A stretch of 64,000 bases of DNA from Bacillota bacterium (GCA_023409735.1 JAEYRB010000041.1:1-64000), one strand, 5' to 3'; positions 27,785-36,768 are shown, counted from the first letter of the stretch. Numbers and translations: made by a program. The notes: generated from the letters alone by a model not told the origin.

Positions 27785-29264
27785 ATAACGCACTTCCTTC
27801 TACTGCCACAGGTATTCCCGCTTCATTGAGAAGGTCATACAGCCTCTCTTCAAATGAAGGGTCAACAGTCATCTTTGTTATGGACAATGTCGTGGTGTTT
27901 TCATACGTCACCATAGCGCAGCTCGCTCGGTTCATAATTGCTGCTCCTAATACAAAATCCATGCTTAAAATGTGCTTTGACAATTCCTCCGGCATTTTTA
28001 CAACGCCGAGATTTGTTAGAATATTGCTGAATATTCTATCACCCAGAAACCCATAAACGATCCTTACAACAGGAGTTTTCACAGCAAGCGGAATATACCG
28101 CAAAGCATTTACCATTTTTTCTGCGGCATTCATCATTTCACTCATTGCTTCTTTTGAAGCCTTTTGTGAAAGCTGCTGCGTGATCTTCTCCAGCATAGAT
28201 GGAATATCGTTAATGTCACACAACGGAAACCTTATCCCGCAATACATGGAAAAGTTACGAAGCGTTTCAGACGGATAAAATTTCCTCATATTGACCGGCA
28301 CTTGTATGCTTATATCTCCCTCGGTCTCGTCTACTGCATATTTGCTTGCTATAAACATCAATGCCAGAACATATGCTGTAACCGTTGTATTATAAGCTTT
28401 TGCAGTTGATTTTAGCTTTTCCGCATCCATCTTGAAGTGAAGAACACAGCAGGGTCTTCTCTTAGCAAGCTTCCCACTGTACTGTATTGCAGGTTTATCA
28501 ATAAAGCCCGATACCTTTTTTGTCTTTTCTGCTCGCGGGAACTCATTTGCAATCTCGCTTGATTTAGGTGCATCATTGATATTCAGTATACTTTTAGTTT
28601 GTTCTGCCTTAATACCAAGTAAGCGTAGGTATTCTGCGGTAAGTGTTTTTAGGAATGTCACACCGCCTGTACCATCTGTCAGAACGTGAAAATAATCCAC
28701 ACTTATGCGATTATTGCAGTAAATCACACGAAAAGACTGAGAACCACTTTTAGATATTGGCAGCGGCTTACATGGCATTTCGGTTTCCTGCTCAACCAAG
28801 TATCTTCGTTTTGCAGCATCTAAATAGTGCCAGAAAAAGCCCTTTTTTATAGTTGTCGCAAAACTTGGGAAGCGTTTGATCGTGAAGGTGAGCGCCATCT
28901 GCAGCAGCTCAGGAATTATGTTTTCTTTTAAGTATACTGAAAGCCTGAATATAGCCATCTGACCATGTTTCGTGGAAAGTGGATATATTTTTGCAGAATC
29001 ATCAAGCGGATACCAGAGTATAGGCGGCCTAGCATAAAAGCCTCCAAGATTTACTATGCTTAATCGCTCCAATGCATCATCAAGAGAAACACCCTGTGAC
29101 ACATAATAAAGAAGTGCATTTTCAAAGTCTCTTAACATTAGTGCTTTTTCATCTCTAGAAAGAGCTATGTGGCTATCAACTGAGTCAAAAAAATCCTGCA
29201 GGATGTTTGCCTCAGTATCAGATAATGCCTCTCTATATTTCTTAAATTCATTCTCTTTTTTCAT
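27774..29264 (-). CDS. Alcohol-acetyltransferase/condensation-like acyltransferase
   Basis: Cytoplasmic protein of 496 residues with the two-lobed CoA-dependent acyltransferase fold. The catalytic motif HVLTDG is at about residues 193-198 (His193, Asp197), matching HxxxDG. An N-terminal helical part (about 1-75) precedes the acyltransferase region. A C-terminal strand near 460 (SCAMVTYENTTTLSIT) fits the bridge of the second lobe. The family includes alcohol O-acetyltransferases and the stand-alone relatives of NRPS condensation domains. The substrate is unknown. The downstream membrane protein overlaps it. The start MKKENEF has only a weak GAAAG site. Confidence 0.8.
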   Translation of the reverse strand: MKKENEFKKYREALSDTEANILQDFFDSVDSHIALSRDEKALMLRDFENALLYYVSQGVSLDDALERLSIVNLGGFYARPPILWYPLDDSAKIYPLSTKHGQMAIFRLSVYLKENIIPELLQMALTFTIKRFPSFATTIKKGFFWHYLDAAKRRYLVEQETEMPCKPLPISKSGSQSFRVIYCNNRISVDYFHVLTDGTGGVTFLKTLTAEYLRLLGIKAEQTKSILNINDAPKSSEIANEFPRAEKTKKVSGFIDKPAIQYSGKLAKRRPCCVLHFKMDAEKLKSTAKAYNTTVTAYVLALMFIASKYAVDETEGDISIQVPVNMRKFYPSETLRNFSMYCGIRFPLCDINDIPSMLEKITQQLSQKASKEAMSEMMNAAEKMVNALRYIPLAVKTPVVRIVYGFLGDRIFSNILTNLGVVKMPEELSKHILSMDFVLGAAIMNRASCAMVTYENTTTLSITKMTVDPSFEERLYDLLNEAGIPVAVEGSALYEN

Positions 29265-29550
29265 AAGCATCAACTTTCAAAAAAATTCATATAATTCAAG
29301 TAAACACTCACGACTTACTCTCCATAATAGCCATTGTTCCGAGATAACATCGCTTTAAATGCTTTATACCTCGCTATTTCTACTTTCCATTTATAGGATA
29401 TAATTCCCATTATAAATAAATCTACACGTTCTACCAATACAATACGTAAAAATACAGTGTATTACTCCGAAATTCATTCACAACATTTGAGGTGCATTTT
29501 AGTGAAAACATCTGCTACTAAACAAGCTTCCTGGCCATTGAATCATTTTA

Positions 29551-31407
29551 TTATTTTAACAAATAATACGACCATTTAGAAAACTTATCTACTAATTTGT
29601 CCTGTTCAGGTGTAAGCGTCGTAGTAAAGGTCCCATCATTTAAGCAGTAAACATTTACCCTTTTCCGTAATACAGGCAGCTCCAGCCGAAGCTCATTGAG
29701 AAAATTAAAGAAAGCATTGTCACCACCGTGCCCTGAAAGCTGCAAGGCAATAGCACCAAGATAATTGTCGCTTATATATCCGTTTTCCGGAAGCTCCAAT
29801 TTATCATATGCATCCTTCAAGTCTACTGAATCTGCATATGCCTGATTTGCCCAAATAACATACGGGGTTGAAAAAGTATCAACTATACCCTCCGGTGTAT
29901 TGCTCTTATTATAATCAAGGCCAAGCTCTTCACATGTGCTCCCCAGATTAGGACGATGATCACCAAAGAATACTAGCATTGTTGGTTCATTAACAGTGTC
30001 TAGGAACTCTGTCAACTCCAGAAGCATAGCAGACGAGTCACGTACACCTTCAAAATAAACCGACAATTGCTCCATTGCACTATCAGAAACTGCTTTTGAG
30101 ATCTGCACAGGAGCAGGCTTATTATAGTATTTTTTATAGGTATAGGCCTGGTGGTTCTGTATTGTTACAGTGTAAGTAAATAATGGTGCTTCTGATTCAA
30201 TCATTCTGCTTTGCAGATTGTCTTTCAATTTTCCTAAAAAGGCTGCATCAGATACCATCGGCCCCTTATAATCGCTTAGATTGAACGCATCCTCAAACAC
30301 CTGATCTGATATGCCAAGGTAGTTATAAACATTTGTTCTATTATAGAACCAACTCTGTCCTGGATGCATAAAGAATGTGTTGTATCCGTTTTCCTTAAGA
30401 ACACTGGCGATTGAATCCGTTTTCCTTCTAATAGTTCCAAATGCATATGTTATGCTATCGCCAATCATACTTGTCTGCATCCCGGTCATAATATCAAACT
30501 CGGTATTAGCTGTACCTGCTCCATAATTTGTAACAACGATATGACCATTGATAGCACGATCGCTATTTGCTACCTTATAGTAATTATACAATGGATTATC
30601 TTCCTCTGAATAGCTGAACACATCTTCCGCAGATAAATCAGTGAAGGCTTCACACATTACAAAAATAATATTGGGAGATACCTCAGACTCACTCTTTTTA
30701 ATACTACTATCTGAGATCCACTGCTCTACCTCTTCCTTTGAGTAGTTTTCAGGTTTGTTGACAGTATTCATCCCTAAGTTATACAAAAAGCAATAGTTAA
30801 ACCCCAATGTGTTATAAACTAAAGGTAGATTAAAATGAGTGAAAACCTTAAAATTGTTATATAGAGTCTTATTAGAGTAAACGGTATTTAAAGAGATGCA
30901 AAATATTAAAATACTTGCAACGATTCCACAAACTCGTGTTCTAGGCTTGGGTGCCGCACTTTTTATGAAAACACCTGCTAATACAGCAAGCACAACCAAT
31001 ACAATAATAAATGAAACCATTCCCCAGTGCATTTCCAGCTTATACTCCTGTGTTGCATTTAGTGCCTCCCTGATCAGCACAATATCAGATGGTACCAGTG
31101 TGTCCTCCCTGCCTTCGATCTTCAAAAGATTAACATATGACAAGATCGAAAAGATGAATCCGCTGACAGCACCTGCAAAAAATACGTTTTTTAAGGCAAA
31201 ATATAATACAAGAGTTATGATAGCAACCGGAAACCAATTAAGAGGAATCAGTAATGGCTGTTGAATATAGTTTTTTAAAGTCTCTATAATTGGTCCTTGC
31301 TGAATATAAAAACAGAATAGCGTTATAAATAAGGTTATACCAAATAATGATACACCTGTCATCCAGGGGTTCATTCTATATTTAACTTTTACATTACGGT
31401 TATCCAT
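29551..31407 (-). CDS. LTA-synthase-family membrane sulfatase (phosphoglycerol transferase-like)
   Basis: Membrane enzyme of 618 residues. About five hydrophobic segments fill the first 180 residues. The extracytoplasmic sulfatase-like domain follows from about 245. Metal and nucleophile residues are visible: Glu253 in MCEAFTD, the probable nucleophile Thr299 in GTANTEF, FMHPGQSW near 370, and FFGDHRPNLG near 490. Enzymes of this family move glycerol-phosphate or related groups from phosphatidylglycerol to cell-wall glycolipid or glycan. It is monocistronic. GAGGAAAC precedes the ATG. It is shorter at the C-terminus than some LtaS proteins, so it may be a modifying transferase rather than the main LTA polymerase. 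Confidence 0.85.
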   Translation of the reverse strand: MDNRNVKVKYRMNPWMTGVSLFGITLFITLFCFYIQQGPIIETLKNYIQQPLLIPLNWFPVAIITLVLYFALKNVFFAGAVSGFIFSILSYVNLLKIEGREDTLVPSDIVLIREALNATQEYKLEMHWGMVSFIIVLVVLAVLAGVFIKSAAPKPRTRVCGIVASILIFCISLNTVYSNKTLYNNFKVFTHFNLPLVYNTLGFNYCFLYNLGMNTVNKPENYSKEEVEQWISDSSIKKSESEVSPNIIFVMCEAFTDLSAEDVFSYSEEDNPLYNYYKVANSDRAINGHIVVTNYGAGTANTEFDIMTGMQTSMIGDSITYAFGTIRRKTDSIASVLKENGYNTFFMHPGQSWFYNRTNVYNYLGISDQVFEDAFNLSDYKGPMVSDAAFLGKLKDNLQSRMIESEAPLFTYTVTIQNHQAYTYKKYYNKPAPVQISKAVSDSAMEQLSVYFEGVRDSSAMLLELTEFLDTVNEPTMLVFFGDHRPNLGSTCEELGLDYNKSNTPEGIVDTFSTPYVIWANQAYADSVDLKDAYDKLELPENGYISDNYLGAIALQLSGHGGDNAFFNFLNELRLELPVLRKRVNVYCLNDGTFTTTLTPEQDKLVDKFSKWSYYLLK

Positions 31408-31567
31408 AATTTATGTTTCCTCATCTATTTCTAAAAGTATAGTTCTAATTAAGTTCATTATTTTATGGTTATTCTACAGCATATTCAACTTGTTTTCAAT
31501 TAACTGACTTATTTTTTACGTTATGTAAATCTTTCTATGGAATTTTCATTACTTAACCTGAGGATGT

Positions 31568-31610
31568 GTGTCACAAGGACGGGGGTTTGACAACACCGGA
31601 CGGTGTAACA
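31568..31610 (+). repeat. Dispersed GGGGACGGGGG-type repeat, copy A
   Basis: Contains TGTCACAAGGACGGGGG followed by TTTGACAACACC, and ends in GGACGGTGT. It shares its core with the copies near 32339, 36874 and 41201 (reverse). It lies in the non-coding region upstream of the metalloprotease-like membrane gene. Confidence 0.6.
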
Positions 31611-31855
31611 TTTTTTAGAGAAGAGCCTCACTCACAACAAAGGAGAATTCAATTTTTTGAAAATAAGAAATATATTTTAAGTGCTCACAAAGCACTTTTA
31701 CTTTATAATCACTAAACAGCCCAGGGAGAATGCCATCACTACCCGTACATACGATTTTGGGAACCGATGTTGAAAATCAAGGAAAGAATGATATACTGAA
31801 AATAGATAATTGCCAGTCGAGAGCAATTGACAGTTTATTATTGGGAAACACGAAA

Positions 31856-32323
31856 ATGAAAAATAAGAAACTATATTATTTTCTAAATTTGACATGGGGA
31901 CTTCCGCTGACATTGTTTGGTGTCATTATTGCGCTTATGCTCATCATTGCCGGAAAGAGACCCAAACATCACGGCGGCTGCCTTTATTTTAACATAGGTA
32001 AAAGCTGGGGCGGTCTGGAGCTCGGCCTGTTTTTTCTGACAGATGAAAGTGACAGTGAGCACGTCAAAAATCATGAATTCGGTCACAGTATCCAAAATGC
32101 ATGGTTCGGCATTCTTATGCCGTTTATTGTTAGCATGCCGTCAGCGGCACGGTATTGGTATCGAAGGCTTCGAACCGCATTCAATCTGAGTAATCCTCCA
32201 TATGATTCTATTTGGTTCGAGGGCTGGGCAACCAAACTTGGATACGAAAACATCGGCTTGTGGGACTCGAAACCAAATAGATTTTCGGAAGAAGATAGTG
32301 TAAGTCATCCTCGGGATGTGTAG
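31856..32323 (+). CDS. Small membrane protein with HEFGH metalloprotease-like motif
   Basis: Protein of 155 residues. A membrane segment lies at about residues 9-32. The motif HEFGHSIQNAWFG lies near residues 73-85 and matches the HExxH zinc-binding core of metalloproteases. A second hydrophobic segment follows, then an aromatic-rich stretch YDSIWFEGWATKLG near 123. I recognise this as a Firmicute family of unknown function but cannot name it. It is alone on the plus strand among minus-strand genes and flanked by copies of a dispersed repeat. The start MKNKKL follows a weak GGGAA site; a longer upstream frame lacks any site. Confidence 0.6.
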   Translation: MKNKKLYYFLNLTWGLPLTLFGVIIALMLIIAGKRPKHHGGCLYFNIGKSWGGLELGLFFLTDESDSEHVKNHEFGHSIQNAWFGILMPFIVSMPSAARYWYRRLRTAFNLSNPPYDSIWFEGWATKLGYENIGLWDSKPNRFSEEDSVSHPRDV

Positions 32324-32338
32324 TTCAGGTATAACAAG

Positions 32339-32366
32339 GTGTCATGGGGACGGAGGATTGACAACA
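32339..32366 (+). repeat. Dispersed GGGGACGGGGG-type repeat, copy B
   Basis: Contains TGTCATGGGGACGGAGG followed by ATTGACAAC, in the same orientation as copy A. It begins 15 bases after the stop codon of the HEFGH gene. Confidence 0.6.
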
Positions 32367-32408
32367 GCGCGTCGTCACAAGGTTTTGGACGCTCACAATT
32401 TAGTCAAA

Positions 32409-33041
32409 TTAAGCCTTTCTAATGGGATGACGTATGACCGTTTTCCATTTTAATGGTGATGTTTTTCGTGCATCCGTAAGGTATATTTCATGGTGCAGAC
32501 GGGTGTCTGATATATCATTTACATATCCATTCTCACTCAAGTATTTGTTCATAATTGCAACAGAGGCCAGTTCATCATCAAATAGACCCTTGTGCATTAT
32601 CTGAACACACAGGCCTTCATTAACCGTCAGGAACTCTGCCGAAGTACAATCCAGCTTTTTCTTTTTAGTTGCTTCTGCTGCTGCCCAATCGAAATCACTC
32701 TTTGCCACAAAGTCAGGAAGTCTGATAAGCGAAATCCAGTTAAACAAATCCTTGTTACCGTAGTCAACACCATCAACACCATCCTGCCACCAAAAGCCTT
32801 CCAACGGTGGCACCACATATTCAACGAAGCCATTAATCTTATGTGATCCCTTATAACTCATTTTGATTGTCCATGCAATGGCATAAAGGATGCCTACTGC
32901 TTTTTGATATGTACCATCCTCTTGATTCGGGTTTCCTTTCCCCCTAACAGCAATATAATTTGCGACCGGAACATCTACTATCTCCGGTTTGCATTTAGGC
33001 ATATAGAATTCTTTATACTCTTTTCTAAAATCGAAAGCCAT
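32409..33041 (-). CDS. GyrI-like ligand-binding domain protein
   Basis: Stand-alone GyrI/SOUL-fold protein of 210 residues. A short basic start is followed by PEIVDVPVANYIAVRGKGNP (about 18-37), the typical first strand of GyrI-like proteins. Aromatic residues VVPPLEGFWW near 75-84 and the C-terminal HHEIYLTDARKT near 184 are also family-typical. Such proteins bind small molecules or hydrolyse certain lactone-like compounds. It starts 49 bases after the BtrH-like gene and is probably co-transcribed from the MerR-type promoter at 34189-34219. Two other GyrI-like domains lie within 5 kb, each joined to a DNA-binding domain. Confidence 0.8.
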   Translation of the reverse strand: MAFDFRKEYKEFYMPKCKPEIVDVPVANYIAVRGKGNPNQEDGTYQKAVGILYAIAWTIKMSYKGSHKINGFVEYVVPPLEGFWWQDGVDGVDYGNKDLFNWISLIRLPDFVAKSDFDWAAAEATKKKKLDCTSAEFLTVNEGLCVQIMHKGLFDDELASVAIMNKYLSENGYVNDISDTRLHHEIYLTDARKTSPLKWKTVIRHPIRKA

Positions 33042-33090
33042 AATTCCCCTCCTGGTTGATTCTATTATAATAGAAATATTAGCAAAAATA

Positions 33091-34146
33091 TCATCTTCTT
33101 AAAAGGACAAAACAATCTGACATGATGTTCATAACACTGGTAAATAATCCAGGCAATTCATCCATCCTGTTACTTTTCTCAGTGAGATAGTTTACAATTA
33201 CATTGGTGATTTCAGGTATTATTTTGGCACCTTCTTCAAAATGACCGGATGCCTCAAGCCACACCTTTTCGCCGTATTCACTTCCCATATCTGCCAGCAC
33301 ACGGCTCATTTTATCAAAGCCTCCTTTGTATTCCACTTCGTCAGGCTCATCAATTCCCTTTAAAGCGTTAGGGACAGTTGGCACCGTTCCCAAAAACGTC
33401 ACCATGTTGGTAAATAGCTTATCATAATCCTCTTTCATGAGTTCGGTTTTTAATTTCGGCAGCTCATCTATAAATTTCTGAAATCCTTTTTTTCCAACAA
33501 AGCTAACCGGTGGATTCAAAAACATCTCAGCTTTTTTTGCCAGCGCTTCCTTTGTAATCTGGCACTTATTCTTCGCGGCATTCATCCTGACTGTACAGAC
33601 TGTATTAGGCTTTGACAGGCCGGGATAGCTGCAATCCCATGCCTGCCTAAGTTCATTGTAGGACAGTATTTGCACCTCTTCACGTCCGCAGTCAAGCAGA
33701 TAAATACACTGTTCATCATCATCATAGCCAACCATCAAGACATAGTGAAAGGGAATATGCCCTACATGATACAGTTTTAAATAGTACGGCAAATGGTACA
33801 TATCCAAAGGGCCTAAAACAGTTGGATGCCCGGCATCAATTTCTGCCCTCGCCTTTTTGATCGCCTGCTCAAATGTGTTATACTCATAATGCTTATATTC
33901 AAACCCATCAATTGGCGAAAGAAATTCATACATCCGCTTTGTACGTCCGTCTCCAAGTGCAATCATCCGTTTCAGTTCAGATTTTGGCGTTTTCATATAG
34001 CAAAACGATCCTAATCCGGAGAGAACGAAAAAGAAATTCGGTGGAAGTGTTTCTCCTGTATTTTGGATATATAAATCCTCTATGCCGTTCCACATGCATT
34101 CATAGTCGTCCACATGGTGCTTTAATTTAATTAATTTTCTGCTCAT
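33091..34146 (-). CDS. BtrH-like (BtrH_N/DUF4872) protein
   Basis: Cytoplasmic protein of 351 residues. The first 160 residues match the BtrH N-terminal domain, a papain-like fold: putative nucleophile Cys17 in YECMWNGIEDLY, His134 in PFHYVLMVGYDDD and Asp152 in YLLDCGREE. A helical DUF4872-like part follows. BtrH itself moves an acyl side chain from a carrier protein during butirosin synthesis, but no antibiotic cluster is seen here. Stand-alone homologues are common in Firmicutes and their role is unknown. It has a MerR-type promoter and GGGAGG ahead of the ATG, so it is probably induced by the ligand of the neighbouring MerR/GyrI regulator. Confidence 0.8.
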   Translation of the reverse strand: MSRKLIKLKHHVDDYECMWNGIEDLYIQNTGETLPPNFFFVLSGLGSFCYMKTPKSELKRMIALGDGRTKRMYEFLSPIDGFEYKHYEYNTFEQAIKKARAEIDAGHPTVLGPLDMYHLPYYLKLYHVGHIPFHYVLMVGYDDDEQCIYLLDCGREEVQILSYNELRQAWDCSYPGLSKPNTVCTVRMNAAKNKCQITKEALAKKAEMFLNPPVSFVGKKGFQKFIDELPKLKTELMKEDYDKLFTNMVTFLGTVPTVPNALKGIDEPDEVEYKGGFDKMSRVLADMGSEYGEKVWLEASGHFEEGAKIIPEITNVIVNYLTEKSNRMDELPGLFTSVMNIMSDCFVLLRR

Positions 34147-34188
34147 AAAGCAATCCTCCCTGTCGTTTATTTAATTTCTTACAACAGG

Positions 34189-34219
34189 AGTATAAACCCT
34201 AGCATCATGCGAGAGTCAA
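34189..34219 (-). promoter_or_regulatory. MerR-type promoter/operator of the BtrH-like gene
   Basis: Read on the minus strand, a -35 box TTGACT (34214-34219) and a -10 box TATACT (34189-34194) are separated by 19 bases. Normal promoters have 17; 19 is the hallmark of MerR-family activated promoters, whose regulator twists the spacer. The spacer holds an imperfect palindrome, ACTCTCGCAT against ATGCTAGGGT. The MerR/GyrI regulator gene lies immediately upstream. Confidence 0.75.
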
Positions 34220-34282
34220 GAGCACTTTTTAGAATGATGTGGAAGGTAATTTGACGAAAACTCATTACTTAAGGGCCAAAAT

Positions 34283-34302
34283 CTATCAGTTTTTGATAGA
34301 AT
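34283..34302 (-). terminator. Probable terminator of the merR-type gene
   Basis: On the minus strand TCTATCA, a five-base loop and TGATAGA form a 7-bp stem followed by TTTT. It lies between the two MerR-type promoters, downstream of the regulator gene. Confidence 0.5.
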
Positions 34303-34323
34303 GATGAGAAGCGAACAATTGCT

Positions 34324-34354
34324 AATATAAAAACTCATATCATGTAAGAGTCAA
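34324..34354 (-). promoter_or_regulatory. Second MerR-type promoter/operator in the merR 3' region
   Basis: On the minus strand TTGACT (34349-34354) and TATATT (34324-34329) are again 19 bases apart, with the palindrome ACTC...GAGT in the spacer. It shares the CATGAT spacer core and the TTGACTCT box with the promoter at 34189-34219. It begins 35 bases after the regulator stop codon and is followed within about 20 bases by a terminator. Confidence 0.65.
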
Positions 34355-34388
34355 AATTCATGCAAACAAAAAAGTTTCAATACAGGAT

Positions 34389-35207
34389 TCATAGGCACTT
34401 TTTTATTGGGTAGCATATTTCTGTTACATAATTCTCCGGGTTTAGTTCATTTTCCGGTGATATGTAGTAGATGTTAAAAACCTTTCCTGCTATCCTGTAA
34501 CCATTCTCTACAATCCAATGGTAAATGTAGCTATTAATGTCACTGATTCGGCTATATTTACCCTGAAATGCAACCACGGCCGCTTCAGTTTCAGGCATTT
34601 GTGAAAATCTGAGCCCTTCAATGTCAGGTCCGGCCTGATCCACGACTCTGAACACCTCAGTGTCGATCCTTCTATTATCAAAATCCATGCTGTGAGTCAC
34701 TTCCATGCAATATTTTACATCTGAAACTCTGACTCTGTTTACCCTGCATGCCCTGTCAAGCCTTTCCCACAGCAGACCCTCTTCGTTGAATTCCCGTACA
34801 ACATCACGCAGGCTTACAAAGCTTCGTGGGGCAAATTTCTTAACGACGACTGATAATGTACATTTATTTTGCGTGTTAAGCTCATTAAGTGCCTGCTGCA
34901 GCTGAGCTATCTGTATTTCCGTGATAGATAAGCATTCTTCCCTCTCTTTTATCTTACATTCCAGAAATGTCTTGATGCTTACATCAAATGTGTTATCCAT
35001 CAGTATCTCGGATATTTCATTAAGGCCAAAACCAAGCCTTTTTAACACCTGAATATAATTTGCGCGGACAATCTGCTTCTCATCATAAAACCGATAGCCA
35101 TTTAAACAATCTATTTTTTCCGGCTTGAGAAGCCCAATCTTGTCGTAATTTCGGAGCATATGTACACTAATTCCGGTAAGAGCCGAGAATTCTCCTATTT
35201 TTAACAT
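34389..35207 (-). CDS. MerR-family activator with GyrI-like effector domain (BmrR-like)
   Basis: Regulator of 272 residues. The N-terminal winged helix of the MerR family is at about 1-70: MLKIGEFSALTGISVHMLRN and the KPEKIDCLNGYRFYDEKQ wing. A dimerising coiled coil follows at about 75-115. The C-terminal GyrI-like domain (about 118-270) binds small, often hydrophobic or cationic ligands, as in BmrR. GAGGGGG precedes the chosen ATG; an upstream in-frame start overlaps that site. Two 19-base-spacer promoters downstream are its probable targets. Confidence 0.88.
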   Translation of the reverse strand: MLKIGEFSALTGISVHMLRNYDKIGLLKPEKIDCLNGYRFYDEKQIVRANYIQVLKRLGFGLNEISEILMDNTFDVSIKTFLECKIKEREECLSITEIQIAQLQQALNELNTQNKCTLSVVVKKFAPRSFVSLRDVVREFNEEGLLWERLDRACRVNRVRVSDVKYCMEVTHSMDFDNRRIDTEVFRVVDQAGPDIEGLRFSQMPETEAAVVAFQGKYSRISDINSYIYHWIVENGYRIAGKVFNIYYISPENELNPENYVTEICYPIKKCL

Positions 35208-35528
35208 AGCCCGCCCCCTCTTCTGCCGTTGTAGCATAAATACAATAACCTACTCACTAATTTGAGCCAACTAAGCATCAAAATACTTTCCTGCAGCACA
35301 TTCCATTAATGTACTATCATTTAGCAGTACATTATGAATAAATAAGTCATTCAATTAATGCAAATACACAAATAAACCTCTTAGTATATTTCCATTATCA
35401 AGGATAGTAGACAGCATGTCAACAGTGCCCAATTGTGATCGTATCCAGCAAATGGAACTTTTCCACAGCTTAGTGCGTCCATCTGTTTGTGTATGTTTGT
35501 GCAACAATCTATTTGGAGGCGAAAACAA

Positions 35529-35717
35529 ATGAAGCATCACAAATGCGGCAAACTAATTTTGAAATCAGAACTCATATATCCTTTTACAATGACCTTTCTG
35601 CTAATAGCAATACTTCTTATCGGCTGCAACAGCAATCCATATAAACTTTGGACGGATGAGACGGGTTCGACATCAATTGAATGGTATAATATTAAAAGCT
35701 CCTCACTACAGCTATAG
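35529..35717 (+). CDS. Small predicted lipoprotein
   Basis: ORF of 62 codons with a strong GGAGG site 9 bases before the ATG. It has a basic N-terminus, a hydrophobic stretch FLLIAILLIGC and a lipobox-like Cys near residue 33, followed by about 29 residues (NSNPYKLWTDETGSTSIEWY). The signal is long for a lipoprotein and the mature part very short, so it may be the surviving front of a larger gene. It is convergent with the AraC-type regulator. I do not recognise a family. Confidence 0.5.
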   Translation: MKHHKCGKLILKSELIYPFTMTFLLIAILLIGCNSNPYKLWTDETGSTSIEWYNIKSSSLQL

Positions 35718-35742
35718 TAATGGGGAGCCTGTTCTTTCTTTG
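35697..35742 (+). terminator. Probable terminator after the small lipoprotein gene
   Basis: GCTCC near 35698 pairs with GGGAGC near 35724, and inner bases CACTA and TAGTA extend the stem. A T-rich TTCTTTCTTT follows. It overlaps the last codons of the ORF. Confidence 0.45.
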
Positions 35743-35778
35743 CTAGAGGCAAAGTTCAATTATTTACATTGAACATGA

Positions 35779-36657
35779 TTATTTTTCTTTTACAGCCTTC
35801 AATTCAATATACCCACGTTCTCCTCGCGGTTCAAGCTGAATTCTTGGATTCTCATCATACCAAAGATATCCTATTACTGATGGGTCATACTTTTTCATTG
35901 ACTGCTGTACCGCAGTAATTGCTTCTTCATAGTTCTCTTCCGGGAAGGGTTCACCCTGAAACATTAAATAGTCTGCCTCCGGTAAATCTATCACATCAAA
36001 ACCTTCCGGTATTTTTCCACTGTAATCAGTTGGTATCTCTACACCTTGAACGTATTCTGAAGTATTTGCAGCCCTGTACTTTTCAGGAAGCCATAAACAA
36101 ACAGGTTCACCGCAAAGAGAATCCATACTGGCTAGAAGGCCCCAAACATCACAGCCTACCTCTTCACAATATGAGAAATACTCATTCGCCTTAATTCCTC
36201 TTTTTATAATCGCTTTACGTACCGGTTTATGAATCACCTGTACAAAAACATTCTGGACATTCTCCATATTCAATCGCTCCTTTCGCAAATGCCTGAATTT
36301 TACACTATAAGGAATGAAAAGCTTTATAGGAACCGGGTGTGAGGCATACTCACCGGGGTTACACCCAAACTCCCGATAAAATGCCCTCTGATATCCGTCA
36401 ACGCTGTCAAAGCCCATATCAAAGGCAACATCAATAACCCTGCATTCCTCGTTTTTCAGTTTCCTAGCTGATTTAGACAATCTTACCTTACGAATATATT
36501 CTGCCGGCGTTAATTCAACATACTGCTTAAATAAGCGATATGAATACCACGGAGAAAACAAAGACACCTTTGACAAATCAGCTAGGGTAATTTCTGAACT
36601 GTAATGCTCTTCGATATAGTCTTGCATTCGCTGAACTGCTAATATCTGTTCCTTCAT
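35779..36657 (-). CDS. AraC-family regulator with GyrI-like effector domain
   Basis: Regulator of 292 residues. The N-terminal 105 residues are an AraC double helix-turn-helix (SLFSPWYSYRLFKQYVELTP and DSVDGYQRAFYREFGCNPGEY). The C-terminal part from about 130 is a GyrI-like ligand domain, with RKAIIKRGIKANEYF and a Trp/Tyr-rich end YLWYDENPRIQLEPRG. This is the Rob/SoxS-like layout seen in drug- and metabolite-responsive regulators. AAGGTGG lies before the ATG. It is probably autoregulated; its targets are not evident. Confidence 0.88.
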   Translation of the reverse strand: MKEQILAVQRMQDYIEEHYSSEITLADLSKVSLFSPWYSYRLFKQYVELTPAEYIRKVRLSKSARKLKNEECRVIDVAFDMGFDSVDGYQRAFYREFGCNPGEYASHPVPIKLFIPYSVKFRHLRKERLNMENVQNVFVQVIHKPVRKAIIKRGIKANEYFSYCEEVGCDVWGLLASMDSLCGEPVCLWLPEKYRAANTSEYVQGVEIPTDYSGKIPEGFDVIDLPEADYLMFQGEPFPEENYEEAITAVQQSMKKYDPSVIGYLWYDENPRIQLEPRGERGYIELKAVKEK

Positions 36658-36731
36658 CCTTTCACCACCTTACAAGACTATTATAGTGAATTAAAAAAGA
36701 AGGCTCTCGACTTATTTTGCTAAAAAAACGA

Positions 36732-36768
36732 TGTGTCAGGGGTATGCTATCCCCACGTCCCCATAACA
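36732..36768 (-). repeat. Dispersed GGGGACG-type repeat, copy C (reverse)
   Basis: On the minus strand it reads ATGGGGACGTGGGGATAGCA and ends in CCCTGACACAT. With the copy at 36874-36910 it forms an inverted pair about 180 bases across, upstream of the AraC-type gene. Confidence 0.45.
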
